The position numbers and the translations under genes are program-made. From contig QMSF01000064.1 of assembly GCA_003649565.1 (NCBI GenBank), positions 1-6,014 of the forward strand: 6,014 nt of DNA. The letters run 5' to 3'. A model generated the notes under the pieces. It saw only the letters and a program-made list of their open reading frames with translations, had not been told where the DNA came from and searched no databases. Shown in pieces: positions 1 to 4,748 of this stretch. Every line of letters begins with the position of its first letter. Within the stretch, counting starts at the first letter, position 1. Origin of the DNA: Thermoprotei archaeon. Lineage in GTDB: Archaea > Thermoproteota > Methanomethylicia > Nezhaarchaeales > WYZ-LMO8.

Positions 1-2
1 AG

Positions 3-140
3 CCAGAGCCTATCGAGTGGTGGGAAGTTGCTCCAAGGAAGCCTCGCAACATCCTTGATGAGGATAGGGAAGCAATGGAACACAATGAAGCCAAAGCAGA
101 GCTTTCAAGCAGATTTGAGAGGAATCCCTATGAAAGGTGA
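3..140 (+). CDS. Hypothetical protein, C-terminal part (cut by left edge)
   Basis: The 3' end of a gene whose start lies outside the window. The frame starting at base 3 is open for 45 codons and stops at TGA 138-140. The visible tail begins PEPIEWWEVAPRKPRN, continues through a charged stretch ILDEDREAMEHNEAKAEL and ends FERNPYER. It is hydrophilic and probably helical, with no cysteines and no membrane segment. I prefer this frame over the competing open frame because it supplies a natural end just before a very strong ribosome binding site (135-141) and a short gap to the next start at 148. That fits the tight packing of the rest of the cluster. I do not recognise the family and nothing can be said about function. 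Confidence 0.65.
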   Translation, partial: PEPIEWWEVAPRKPRNILDEDREAMEHNEAKAELSSRFERNPYER

Positions 141-141
141 T
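135..141 (+). promoter_or_regulatory. Strong Shine-Dalgarno site (AGGTGAT)
   Basis: AGGTGAT is a near-perfect complement of the archaeal/bacterial 16S 3' end (consensus GGAGGTGATC) and lies 6 nt before ATG 148. It overlaps the stop codon of the preceding gene. It decides the start of the downstream zinc-ribbon gene: the in-frame ATGs at 28 and 130 lie upstream of or directly before this site and have no comparable signal. Confidence 0.7.
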
Positions 142-147
142 GGAGCA

Positions 148-414
148 ATGGAGCAGCAAGCAGTTCTTGAGTATGATCTGGAAGCCATTGAGGATGCAGT
201 AATTCGTAATGGTGGAAAATGCCAGAATTGTGGAGAGCCATTGAAGAGAGGATCCATAAGATGCTATGATCACTCCAATGGCATCCAGATTATTGGCAAG
301 GATAAGCCTCAATGGGTTTTCTTCCATTGTGATAGATGCGGATACGACAATGCTCTCTGGAAGGTTCTAAGGCAAATTCGAGCTGAAAAGCAGCTTGCGA
401 GGGAGAGAAAATGA
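148..414 (+). CDS. Small zinc-ribbon protein, 88 aa
   Basis: An 88-residue protein with two CxxC knuckles, C25-x2-C28 (KCQNCGEPL) and C61-x2-C64 (HCDRCGYDNAL), 32 residues apart. This is the usual arrangement of a zinc ribbon holding one zinc ion. Extra candidate ligands are C39, H42 and H60. Between the knuckles runs a likely beta hairpin (GIQIIGKDKPQWVFF). The segment G-x-x-x-I/V-x-G...QWV...CxxCGY...ALWK resembles a layout I associate with small archaeal zinc-ribbon proteins, but I cannot confirm a family. A helical N-terminus and a basic C-terminal tail (RQIRAEKQLARERK) could contact nucleic acid or a partner. The start at 148 is chosen from the AGGTGAT site 6 nt upstream. The ATGA overlap at 411-414 couples it to the next gene. 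Function is unknown; a DNA-binding or adaptor role is inference. Confidence 0.75.
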   Translation: MEQQAVLEYDLEAIEDAVIRNGGKCQNCGEPLKRGSIRCYDHSNGIQIIGKDKPQWVFFHCDRCGYDNALWKVLRQIRAEKQLARERK

Positions 415-608
415 AGGGTTTTTGTGATAGATGCGGAAGGTGGAGTTCCAGATTAGAGCCAGTAGTTGATGACTATGGCTGCATTGAAGGATACTTTTGC
501 CAGAAATGTCTTGCTGAAATCGAGAAATCCATTGCTGAAGCCTATGAGGATCGAGTCAAAGTCTATGGGAAAGCCATTCTCTTTCCAGATGAGAGGAAGA
601 GCCTATGA
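411..608 (+). CDS. Small zinc-ribbon protein, 65 aa
   Basis: A 65-residue protein with C5-x2-C8 (FCDRCGRW) and C30-x2-C33 (FCQKCLAE), a classic single-zinc ribbon; C24 is a spare cysteine. After the second knuckle comes a predicted helix (AEIEKSIAEAYEDRVKVYG). The start ATG overlaps the previous stop (ATGA at 411-414). It is preceded by GGGAG at 401-405 with a 5-nt spacer, inside the repeated junction word GCGAGGGAGAGAAA. The stop at 606-608 again overlaps the next start (ATGA at 605-608). Tandem placement after another zinc ribbon suggests the two proteins are used together. No specific family is recognised, and the role (regulator, adaptor or anti-defence) is open. Confidence 0.75.
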   Translation: MKGFCDRCGRWSSRLEPVVDDYGCIEGYFCQKCLAEIEKSIAEAYEDRVKVYGKAILFPDERKSL

Positions 609-799
609 GGAGCTTCAAGTATGGCTTACAAGCCAATAAACCCTCTCTTTCTGCTGATGTCTTTGATGAGCAAGGGAGAAAGATTGGCAAGCATAAGATC
701 ATTCTCTATGATGATGACAAAGGCAAGCTGCTGGATGGAAGAACAGTTGTTCTCAAGGGAGATAGATGGGTTTTAGGTTCTTGGTGGAATGAATCATGA
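605..799 (+). CDS. Hypothetical small beta-rich protein, 64 aa
   Basis: A 64-residue protein without cysteines. The sequence alternates hydrophobic and polar residues (SADVFDEQ, GKHKIILYDDD, GRTVVLKGDRWVLGSWW), which suggests a small beta barrel or sheet with a tryptophan-rich end. The motif GKLLDGRTVVLKGDRW resembles GKLLDPNTIEFQGNTIE at the N-terminus of the next protein. The two share the 12-bp string AAGCTGCTGGAT at 725-736 and 855-866. The start overlaps the previous stop (ATGA), with GAGGAAGAG just upstream as ribosome binding site. The C-terminus overlaps one possible start (789) of the next gene. Family and function are unknown. Confidence 0.65.
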   Translation: MRSFKYGLQANKPSLSADVFDEQGRKIGKHKIILYDDDKGKLLDGRTVVLKGDRWVLGSWWNES

Positions 800-824
800 A
801 AATTGGAAGGGGGGATGGAAGAAA

Positions 825-1889
825 ATGAGTGAGCTTTTAACTGTTGTGGAAGGAAAGCTGCTGGATCCCAATACCATAGAGTTCCAAGGCAACACAATTG
901 AGGTTAAGGAGTGGAGATCCAAGGCTGCATGGCAATATCTAAGGTTTGTTCATGGATATAAGCGAGCTAATGAGATGATCAAGGCTCTCAGAGATCATCT
1001 TAATGCCTCTGGAGTTTTAGTGAATGAGCCTATCTCCATCATTGCCTTGGAAGAATACTTCAAGCAGAATGAGACTCCATTGCAGTTCATTATAGCCAAT
1101 GGCAAGATTGTCTCGGTTGCAACCTTGAAGCATATTCTGTTTCCACCAGATCAAGTCTATGCTGCTGCAAGAAGGATTGCAGAGAAGCTAAACATTGCTC
1201 CTCATCAGAACAGAGCAGTAATGGGAGCCATCTATGTTGTGGAAGAGAGGCTTGGAATGAGGCAAGGAATCCAGATCTATGCTGGAGACTTGATTACGGA
1301 TCATGCAATTAGAGTGAGCAGCTTCTCAGAAGTCATTGGCTGCTTGAATCCTTTGAGCTGGCTTGGATCCAGCTTCTTTGATAGGTTCAATGTGCATCAT
1401 TTTGGCTTTGATAGGATCGTGAGGATCAGAGTTAAGAGTGAGCTGGAGAAGAGGCTGGAGATGGCTATTAAGAGACAACTTGAGCAGATTCCAGATGTCG
1501 AGAAATACATTCTTAGAGCAAAGAAGTTCAAGCTCTCTCCAGAAGATGCCAGAGCCTTTGCATTAGCTTTTGGCTCCAGCTTCAAGCTCGGAAGGAAAGT
1601 GATCCAAGCTGTTATGGAAAGATTTGAGCAAGAGCATCAATCATTCTATGGATTGGCTCAAGCCTTCTCTTGGGTTGCAAAGCATGGAGAACTCAGAAAG
1701 ACTCCAGAAGGCATGACTTCCAGAGCCAGACAAAACCTCTCAACTATTGCTGCATCATTACTTATCTTGAGAAATCCCAAAGCTGCAAAGAAGGTTGTTC
1801 TGAAATGGCTCAAGGATCACATCAAGGAAGGGAGACTCAAAACCTATGAGGAGCTTGTAGAGGATCTCAACCTTGAAGAGGCTGAATGA
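825..1889 (+). CDS. DUF932-like plasmid/virus protein, 354 aa
   Basis: The largest gene of the cluster. The central and C-terminal parts follow the order I expect for DUF932 (phage/plasmid-like) proteins: an I-x-x-GD-x-x-T strand (IYAGDLITDHAI, residues 151-162), a C-x-N box (IGCLNPLSW, 171-179), a histidine element (VHHFGFD, 190-196), a long helix (SELEKRLEMAIKRQLEQI, 205-222), and then a YGLAQAFSWVAKH segment (275-287) followed by a LSTIAASLLIL helix. The family is widespread on plasmids and viruses and has no established biochemical role. The assignment rests on pattern memory, not a search. Start: ATG 825 lies about 10 nt after a G-rich site (GGAAGGGGGGATGG, 805-818). ATG 789 would add 12 residues and overlap the previous gene. 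The C-terminal MTSRAR peptide is encoded by an 18-bp string that recurs exactly in the next gene. Confidence 0.6.
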   Translation: MSELLTVVEGKLLDPNTIEFQGNTIEVKEWRSKAAWQYLRFVHGYKRANEMIKALRDHLNASGVLVNEPISIIALEEYFKQNETPLQFIIANGKIVSVATLKHILFPPDQVYAAARRIAEKLNIAPHQNRAVMGAIYVVEERLGMRQGIQIYAGDLITDHAIRVSSFSEVIGCLNPLSWLGSSFFDRFNVHHFGFDRIVRIRVKSELEKRLEMAIKRQLEQIPDVEKYILRAKKFKLSPEDARAFALAFGSSFKLGRKVIQAVMERFEQEHQSFYGLAQAFSWVAKHGELRKTPEGMTSRARQNLSTIAASLLILRNPKAAKKVVLKWLKDHIKEGRLKTYEELVEDLNLEEAE

Positions 1890-1890
1890 T

Positions 1891-2268
1891 ATGCCTTGGA
1901 TGAGGAACTGGAAGGGAGAAATAGTAGAGATCCCTTCCATTTTTGTTCCACCAAAAAGAAGCAAGCATCCCTACTGGAAGTATAGGGATGACAAAGATAG
2001 GCTCAAAACTCTCCTCTCAAAGTTTCTGAACAAGGAGCAGCTTTCTGAGGCTGAAGTCAAGGAGATTGCAGACTATTTCCTCAACTACTCTCTCCATGTC
2101 ATGTCAATGGCTTACGCATCTATGGATGAGGAGTTCCGATCAATATATGCAAAGGAAAACAAGGAGCTTGCGAGGAAGATAAGGGAGATGACTTCCAGAG
2201 CCAGATCCAGACTTGATCTTGAGGCTATCATAGGCTTGCTGCTGGAATACGGAATAGATCCAATATAA
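1891..2268 (+). CDS. Hypothetical helical protein, paralogue of the next gene, 125 aa
   Basis: Begins right after the stop of the DUF932-like gene. It is the first of two tandem paralogues: an N-terminal WKGEIVEIPSIFVPPKR motif matches PKGNLVEIPSFLTPPRI in the next protein, and the C-terminal YAKENKELARKIREMTSRARSRLDLEAIIGLL matches YARENKEIAEELKKVCRNAKSKEDLKKIIDFI. Between them are amphipathic helices, including a hydrophobic ADYFLNYSLHVMSMAYASM segment that is more likely a buried helix than a membrane span. There are no cysteines. ATG 1891 is chosen because it gives an N-terminus of the same length as the paralogue and has GAAGAGG upstream. TTG 1873 and ATG 1900 are in frame and possible. 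No known family is recognised. Confidence 0.7.
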   Translation: MPWMRNWKGEIVEIPSIFVPPKRSKHPYWKYRDDKDRLKTLLSKFLNKEQLSEAEVKEIADYFLNYSLHVMSMAYASMDEEFRSIYAKENKELARKIREMTSRARSRLDLEAIIGLLLEYGIDPI

Positions 2269-2283
2269 GCGAGGGAGAAAATG

Positions 2284-2712
2284 ATGAGATTTAGGCTAAG
2301 AGATCCCAAGGGAAATCTTGTAGAGATCCCTTCATTCCTTACTCCACCAAGGATAGAGAAACTTCCAAATTGGGACAAAATGGTTGGAAAGATGCCTCTC
2401 CACTCCTATTTGAGGGAAGTCAAAAGGGAGCTTGAACTCATTAGAGCAGCCTATAAAGAGAAGGCTCCAATAACTGAGGAAGAATACTGTAGAATGTTTG
2501 CAACCTCTATCATGAATTATGTTCTCCTTATAATGGCAAGAACCTATGCCAGCTTTGTCAAGCAGCAAGAGAGGGAAAAATATGCGAGGGAGAATAAGGA
2601 GATTGCAGAGGAACTCAAGAAAGTATGCAGAAATGCCAAATCTAAAGAGGATCTCAAGAAAATCATTGACTTCATAAAGAAACATAGGCTCATCCCTTAC
2701 TATCTTGTATAG
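2284..2712 (+). CDS. Hypothetical helical protein, paralogue of the preceding gene, 142 aa
   Basis: The second of two tandem paralogues. It shares the N-terminal GNLVEIPSFLTPP motif and the C-terminal YARENKEIAEELKKV helix with its neighbour, and has a longer middle (LREVKRELELIRAAYKEKAPITEEEYCRM). A helix MNYVLLIMARTYASF aligns with LNYSLHVMSMAYASM. The protein is highly charged and probably fully helical, with a coiled-coil-like C-terminal half. The start is one of two adjacent ATGs (2281 and 2284). The ribosome site GGGAG (2273-2277) lies 3 nt from the first and 6 nt from the second. The same site is 5 nt from its start in two other genes here, so 2284 is preferred. The tandem pair may form a heterodimer or be diverging copies, but neither is proven. 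Confidence 0.72.
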   Translation: MRFRLRDPKGNLVEIPSFLTPPRIEKLPNWDKMVGKMPLHSYLREVKRELELIRAAYKEKAPITEEEYCRMFATSIMNYVLLIMARTYASFVKQQEREKYARENKEIAEELKKVCRNAKSKEDLKKIIDFIKKHRLIPYYLV

Positions 2713-2728
2713 ATGCGAGGGAGAAAGC

Positions 2729-2872
2729 ATGAACAGAGCTGAACTCATGGAAAAACTCAAGGAGACTTACAAGTTGCCAGTTATTCAAGCCTTGAGGAAG
2801 CAAATTGATCTCATTCTGCAGTTTAACCTCAAGCAGCAAGGCTTATGGATTTCAAGGGAGAGAAAGCCATGA
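2729..2872 (+). CDS. Hypothetical mini-protein, 47 aa
   Basis: A 47-codon gene too short for most gene callers. It encodes one or two helices (NRAELMEKLKETYKLPVIQALRKQIDLILQF) and a basic end (SRERKP). Support comes from context rather than homology. A textbook ribosome site, GGGAG at 2719-2723, lies 5 nt before ATG 2729 in the same GCGAGGGAGAAA word used for the preceding gene. The stop overlaps the next start as ATGA (2869-2872). It fills an otherwise empty stretch of a tightly packed operon. The long open frame on the opposite strand here (2785-3222) lacks such signals. Function is unknown; the sequence would suit a small helical protein-binding peptide. Confidence 0.6.
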   Translation: MNRAELMEKLKETYKLPVIQALRKQIDLILQFNLKQQGLWISRERKP

Positions 2873-2991
2873 AGATTCAAACTGAAAGATTCTATCTGAG
2901 CATTGATCGGTATGGATTCACTCTTGCCATCATGATCAGAGAATGGGATATTGAGCTGCATTTTCATTTCTGGAGATTTAATGAGGAGTGA
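2869..2991 (+). CDS. Hypothetical mini-protein, 40 aa
   Basis: A 40-codon gene overlapping its neighbour by ATGA and preceded by GGGAG (2856-2860) with an 8-nt spacer. The peptide reads as a beta hairpin or sheet: ERFYLSIDRYGFTLAIMIREWDIELHFHFWRF, with alternating polar and hydrophobic residues and many aromatics, so it looks like a real folded mini-domain rather than random translation. The end FNEE followed by TGA carries the ribosome site for the next gene (GAGGAGTGA), which explains the acidic last residues. No family is recognised. Confidence 0.58.
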   Translation: MKIQTERFYLSIDRYGFTLAIMIREWDIELHFHFWRFNEE

Positions 2992-2994
2992 GCT

Positions 2995-3150
2995 ATGGGA
3001 AAGAGAAAGAAAAGAAAGAAGCCAAGGAATTGCCTTGAATGTGAGGAGAAAATAAAGGAGTCTGAAGCATATATAATCTGCAAGAAAACTGGATGGAAGA
3101 TTGCCATGAAGGTTGCGAGAGAGCAGACTCCATGCGAGGATGAGGAGTGA
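2995..3150 (+). CDS. Cysteine-cluster mini-protein, 51 aa
   Basis: A 51-codon gene with a very basic N-terminus (MGKRKKRKKPRN) followed by C13-x2-C16, C29 and C47. This CxxC...C...C spacing resembles small zinc-binding proteins common in phages and archaeal elements that end in a C-x-x-[aromatic/acidic] tail. The basic arm suggests nucleic-acid contact (inference). ATG 2995 lies just after GGAGTGAGC, a ribosome site overlapping the previous stop. The identical 13-bp junction ATGAGGAGTGAGC occurs at 2981-2993 and again at 3140-3152, at the end of this gene. Family and function are not identified. Confidence 0.62.
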   Translation: MGKRKKRKKPRNCLECEEKIKESEAYIICKKTGWKIAMKVAREQTPCEDEE

Positions 3151-3153
3151 GCC

Positions 3154-3441
3154 ATGCCAGTAGTTGCAATTCAGAGAGAAAGAGAGCATGATGATGATAG
3201 GCATTGTGGAAAATGTGTTCATTGCCAGAAATGGAGTGATTGCTTGGTTGCCATTGAGGATAGGAACTCAAGGATCTCTAAGCCTCACAATCTGAGGCTG
3301 CTTAATCAAGAGTATGATGTATGGGTTTGCATGGCTCCAGAGGATTCAAAGGATCCCTTTACTATCTTGAGCATTGGCTTTCCCAATAGGTTCTGGATGA
3401 GGATTAAGGCTCAATCATGCAGCAATTATAGGGAGAGATGA
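3154..3441 (+). CDS. Cysteine-rich putative zinc-binding protein, 95 aa
   Basis: A 95-residue protein with a dense N-terminal cluster H17-C18-x2-C21-x2-C24-x5-C30, then C59 (WVCMAPED) and C89 (SCSNYRER). The pattern CxxCxxCxxW...C...C-x-N-Y resembles small phage and archaeal proteins with a split four-cysteine zinc site, of which the 51-aa upstream gene seems a shorter relative. An acidic-basic stretch (QREREHDDDR) precedes the cluster. The start is ATG 3154 with ribosome site GGAGTGA overlapping the previous stop. The stop TGA 3439-3441 is followed, in the same frame and only three bases later, by the TTG start of the next cysteine-rich gene, so the two may once have been, or still be, one reading frame. 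Confidence 0.72.
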   Translation: MPVVAIQREREHDDDRHCGKCVHCQKWSDCLVAIEDRNSRISKPHNLRLLNQEYDVWVCMAPEDSKDPFTILSIGFPNRFWMRIKAQSCSNYRER

Positions 3442-3444
3442 TCC

Positions 3445-3642
3445 TTGCCTACTATCTGCACTTATGATGGCTATTGTGATTTCAAAATTCTCAAGAAGCC
3501 TCGGAATGGCAAGTATGTCTATCCAATCTGCACTTATGAGGGAAGCTGCATTTCAAAGCTGGAAGCAAGCTATACTCAGATTGCCTTTAACCCTACATTG
3601 CGGAAGCTGAGGCTGAAAAGGAAGCCAGAAATTGAGGTTTAG
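3445..3642 (+). CDS. Cysteine-rich protein with duplicated C-T-Y-[DE]-G-x-C knuckle, 65 aa (TTG start)
   Basis: A 65-codon frame with two copies of one knuckle, ICTYDGYCDFK (C5 and C11) and ICTYEGSCISK (C29 and C35), giving four cysteines that could hold one zinc. The DNA shows the internal duplication: ATCTGCACTTATGA recurs 70 bp apart (3453-3466 and 3523-3536). The tail is strongly basic (LRKLRLKRKPEIEV). There is no ATG in frame; TTG 3445 follows a good ribosome site (GGGAGAGATGAT, 3431-3442). The frame is the same as that of the upstream gene, broken only by TGA 3439-3441. Alternatives are therefore a separate TTG-started gene (preferred), a nonsense-split longer gene, or loss of an ATG start at 3438 by a one-base indel. 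Confidence 0.6.
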   Translation: MPTICTYDGYCDFKILKKPRNGKYVYPICTYEGSCISKLEASYTQIAFNPTLRKLRLKRKPEIEV

Positions 3643-3958
3643 CCTCTATCTTTTCTTGCATATCCTCTCCTTTTTTCTTCTCTATCATGGCTTCTATGAT
3701 TGCAGCAGCAATTGGGAGAGAGCTGGCTGCATATTTTTTGGCTGCTTGATCTTCTTTGGCTTGATGTTCAAGGTTCAGAGAAGGTATCCCTATGTCTTTG
3801 CCATCTTCTCCATCTTGATTGCTTGCTGCATGGATTTTATTGCAGCTCCTACTTTCCTATTTCCTTTTGTGATTCTCATGCTGCTGATTTTCTTTCTCGC
3901 ATTCAAGAAAAAAAGTGAGGCTAAGAGAGGAAATCATCAATTGGAACCAGCAGCTTAG
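3632..3958 (+). CDS. Small membrane protein with four predicted helices, 108 aa (TTG start)
   Basis: Very hydrophobic and rich in phenylalanine. Likely membrane helices are at about residues 3-20, 31-47, 52-69 and 74-91, with a short basic loop (KVQRRYP) and a basic C-terminal tail (FKKKSEAKRGNHQLEPAA), which probably faces the cytoplasm. TTG 3632 starts inside the end of the previous gene and has AAGGAAG about 8 nt upstream. TTG 3656 is an alternative that would lose half of the first helix. It is the last gene of the + cluster and overlaps the 3' end of the recombinase on the other strand by 38 bp. No family is recognised; a second, unrelated four-helix protein is encoded at 4741-5370. Confidence 0.65.
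   Translation: MRFSLYLFLHILSFFLLYHGFYDCSSNWERAGCIFFGCLIFFGLMFKVQRRYPYVFAIFSILIACCMDFIAAPTFLFPFVILMLLIFFLAFKKKSEAKRGNHQLEPAA
3908..3914 (-). terminator. Oligo-T tract after the recombinase gene
   Basis: Seven consecutive T on the minus strand, starting 7 nt downstream of the recombinase stop. Short T tracts without a hairpin are the usual archaeal intrinsic termination signal, so this could end the minus-strand transcript. It lies inside the coding sequence of the convergent membrane gene (AAA-rich FKKK codons), so its use as a terminator is inference. Confidence 0.4.
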
Positions 3959-4748
3959 GGAAGTATTTTCTCCAGCCTAAGTGAGCATAGATGTCGAGCA
4001 TTGGATTGACTTGAACTCCTAATCCCATGAATGTTGTCTTGAGGCTCCAGCCAGCATAGGATGTTATCTCATAGGGATCAAAGTTGTAGTAGTTGATCAG
4101 ATGGGTTATCCTTAGATGCTTCAAGTCATGGAATCTGAACTTTTCTCCAAATAGCTTCTTGAGGTATTTTGCAGCCAAATATCTGGCTTGCCTATCTGTA
4201 ATGTCGAATCTTAGGATGCCTTCCCTTCTTATCCACTTGAGGATCTCCAAGCTCCAAGGCTCATATTTTGGATCTATTGGGATCCCTACTACTTTATGGA
4301 ATGTTCTTCCAGTTATCTGAGCAATGAACTTCTGATCAAGCTGGATCTCTCCTTTCTTCCATTTTGCCAGTATGTCAAAAAATCTGAATTTCCTTAATGC
4401 TTGCTCTATCTGTTCTGGATCTTGCTCCTCTACTGCTTTCTTTAAGGCTTCCTTGTTTATTTTCAGCCTTTTCGCAACTGCTGTAGAGAGCAGAAGAACC
4501 TTCTGAGGCTTGCTTATGCTTGAATCAAGGTATTTGCTTCTCCACTCTGTTATTTCCCATCTCAAGAAGTTGCCATAAGGCTTAGTCTTTAACATATCAG
4601 CTCTTGTTACCTTGGTAACAAGCTCGCTTTCCCTTGCAGCCATCAAGTATGCAAGCTGGAATAGGGTTCTTGCAAAGTCATCCTCTATAGTCTCTATGCC
4701 TTCCCTAAACCTCTTCATGGTTAAGGCTGAAAGATCCATCTTAGGCAT
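3921..4748 (-). CDS. Tyrosine recombinase (integrase), archaeal type, 275 aa
   Basis: A site-specific DNA recombinase of the phage-integrase superfamily. It cuts and rejoins DNA through a covalent 3'-phosphotyrosine bond to integrate, excise or resolve the element. Catalytic boxes are visible: Arg I in LMAARESELV (R39), box II RFHDLKHLRITHL (H207, K210, R213), the GW box AGWSL (W234 in the usual His/Trp place) and the nucleophile in DIYAHLGWRKYFPKLL (Y254). Box II has lysine where HxxR normally has its second arginine; R213 three residues on could substitute. The protein consists of the catalytic domain with almost no N-terminal arm-binding domain, shorter than most integrases. The start overlaps the upstream membrane gene by 8 bp (ATGCCTAA), and AGGAA precedes it. 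Membership of the superfamily is secure; the exact subfamily is not. Confidence 0.88.
   Translation of the reverse strand: MPKMDLSALTMKRFREGIETIEDDFARTLFQLAYLMAARESELVTKVTRADMLKTKPYGNFLRWEITEWRSKYLDSSISKPQKVLLLSTAVAKRLKINKEALKKAVEEQDPEQIEQALRKFRFFDILAKWKKGEIQLDQKFIAQITGRTFHKVVGIPIDPKYEPWSLEILKWIRREGILRFDITDRQARYLAAKYLKKLFGEKFRFHDLKHLRITHLINYYNFDPYEITSYAGWSLKTTFMGLGVQVNPMLDIYAHLGWRKYFPKLLVPIDDFLS
4603..4622. repeat. 9-bp perfect inverted repeat with 2-bp centre, inside the recombinase gene
   Basis: CTTGTTACC (4603-4611), then TT, then GGTAACAAG (4614-4622). The arms are perfect complements. It lies in the 5' part of the recombinase coding sequence, about 125 bp from its start codon, where it encodes ELVTKVTR next to the Arg I box. 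It could be chance from codon choice, a protein-binding site, or part of a recombination site. The 2-bp centre is shorter than the 6-8 bp usual for a tyrosine-recombinase crossover region. Confidence 0.45.

Noticed and set aside
28..147. Earlier ATG starts (28, 130) for the first zinc-ribbon gene
   Set aside because: The upstream gene is well supported in another frame to 140, and the AGGTGAT site points to ATG 148.
2332..2760. 142-codon open frame on the minus strand
   Set aside because: It lies antisense to the second paralogue, whose protein sequence is supported by similarity to its neighbour.
3069..3078. TATA-like string in the 51-codon gene
   Set aside because: It encodes Tyr-Ile-Ile in frame, and the next start 3154 is too far for a normal archaeal promoter without a leader, while it already has a coupled ribosome site.
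2785..3222. 145-codon open frame on the minus strand
   Set aside because: It is antisense to three short + genes that have ribosome sites and coupled starts. The translated peptide is leucine/serine/phenylalanine-rich low-information sequence, typical of the reverse strand of lysine/glutamate-rich genes.
3700..3918. 72-codon + strand frame overlapping the four-helix membrane gene
   Set aside because: It is a shadow of the membrane gene; it lacks a ribosome site and codes for an unstructured leucine/histidine/cysteine mix.
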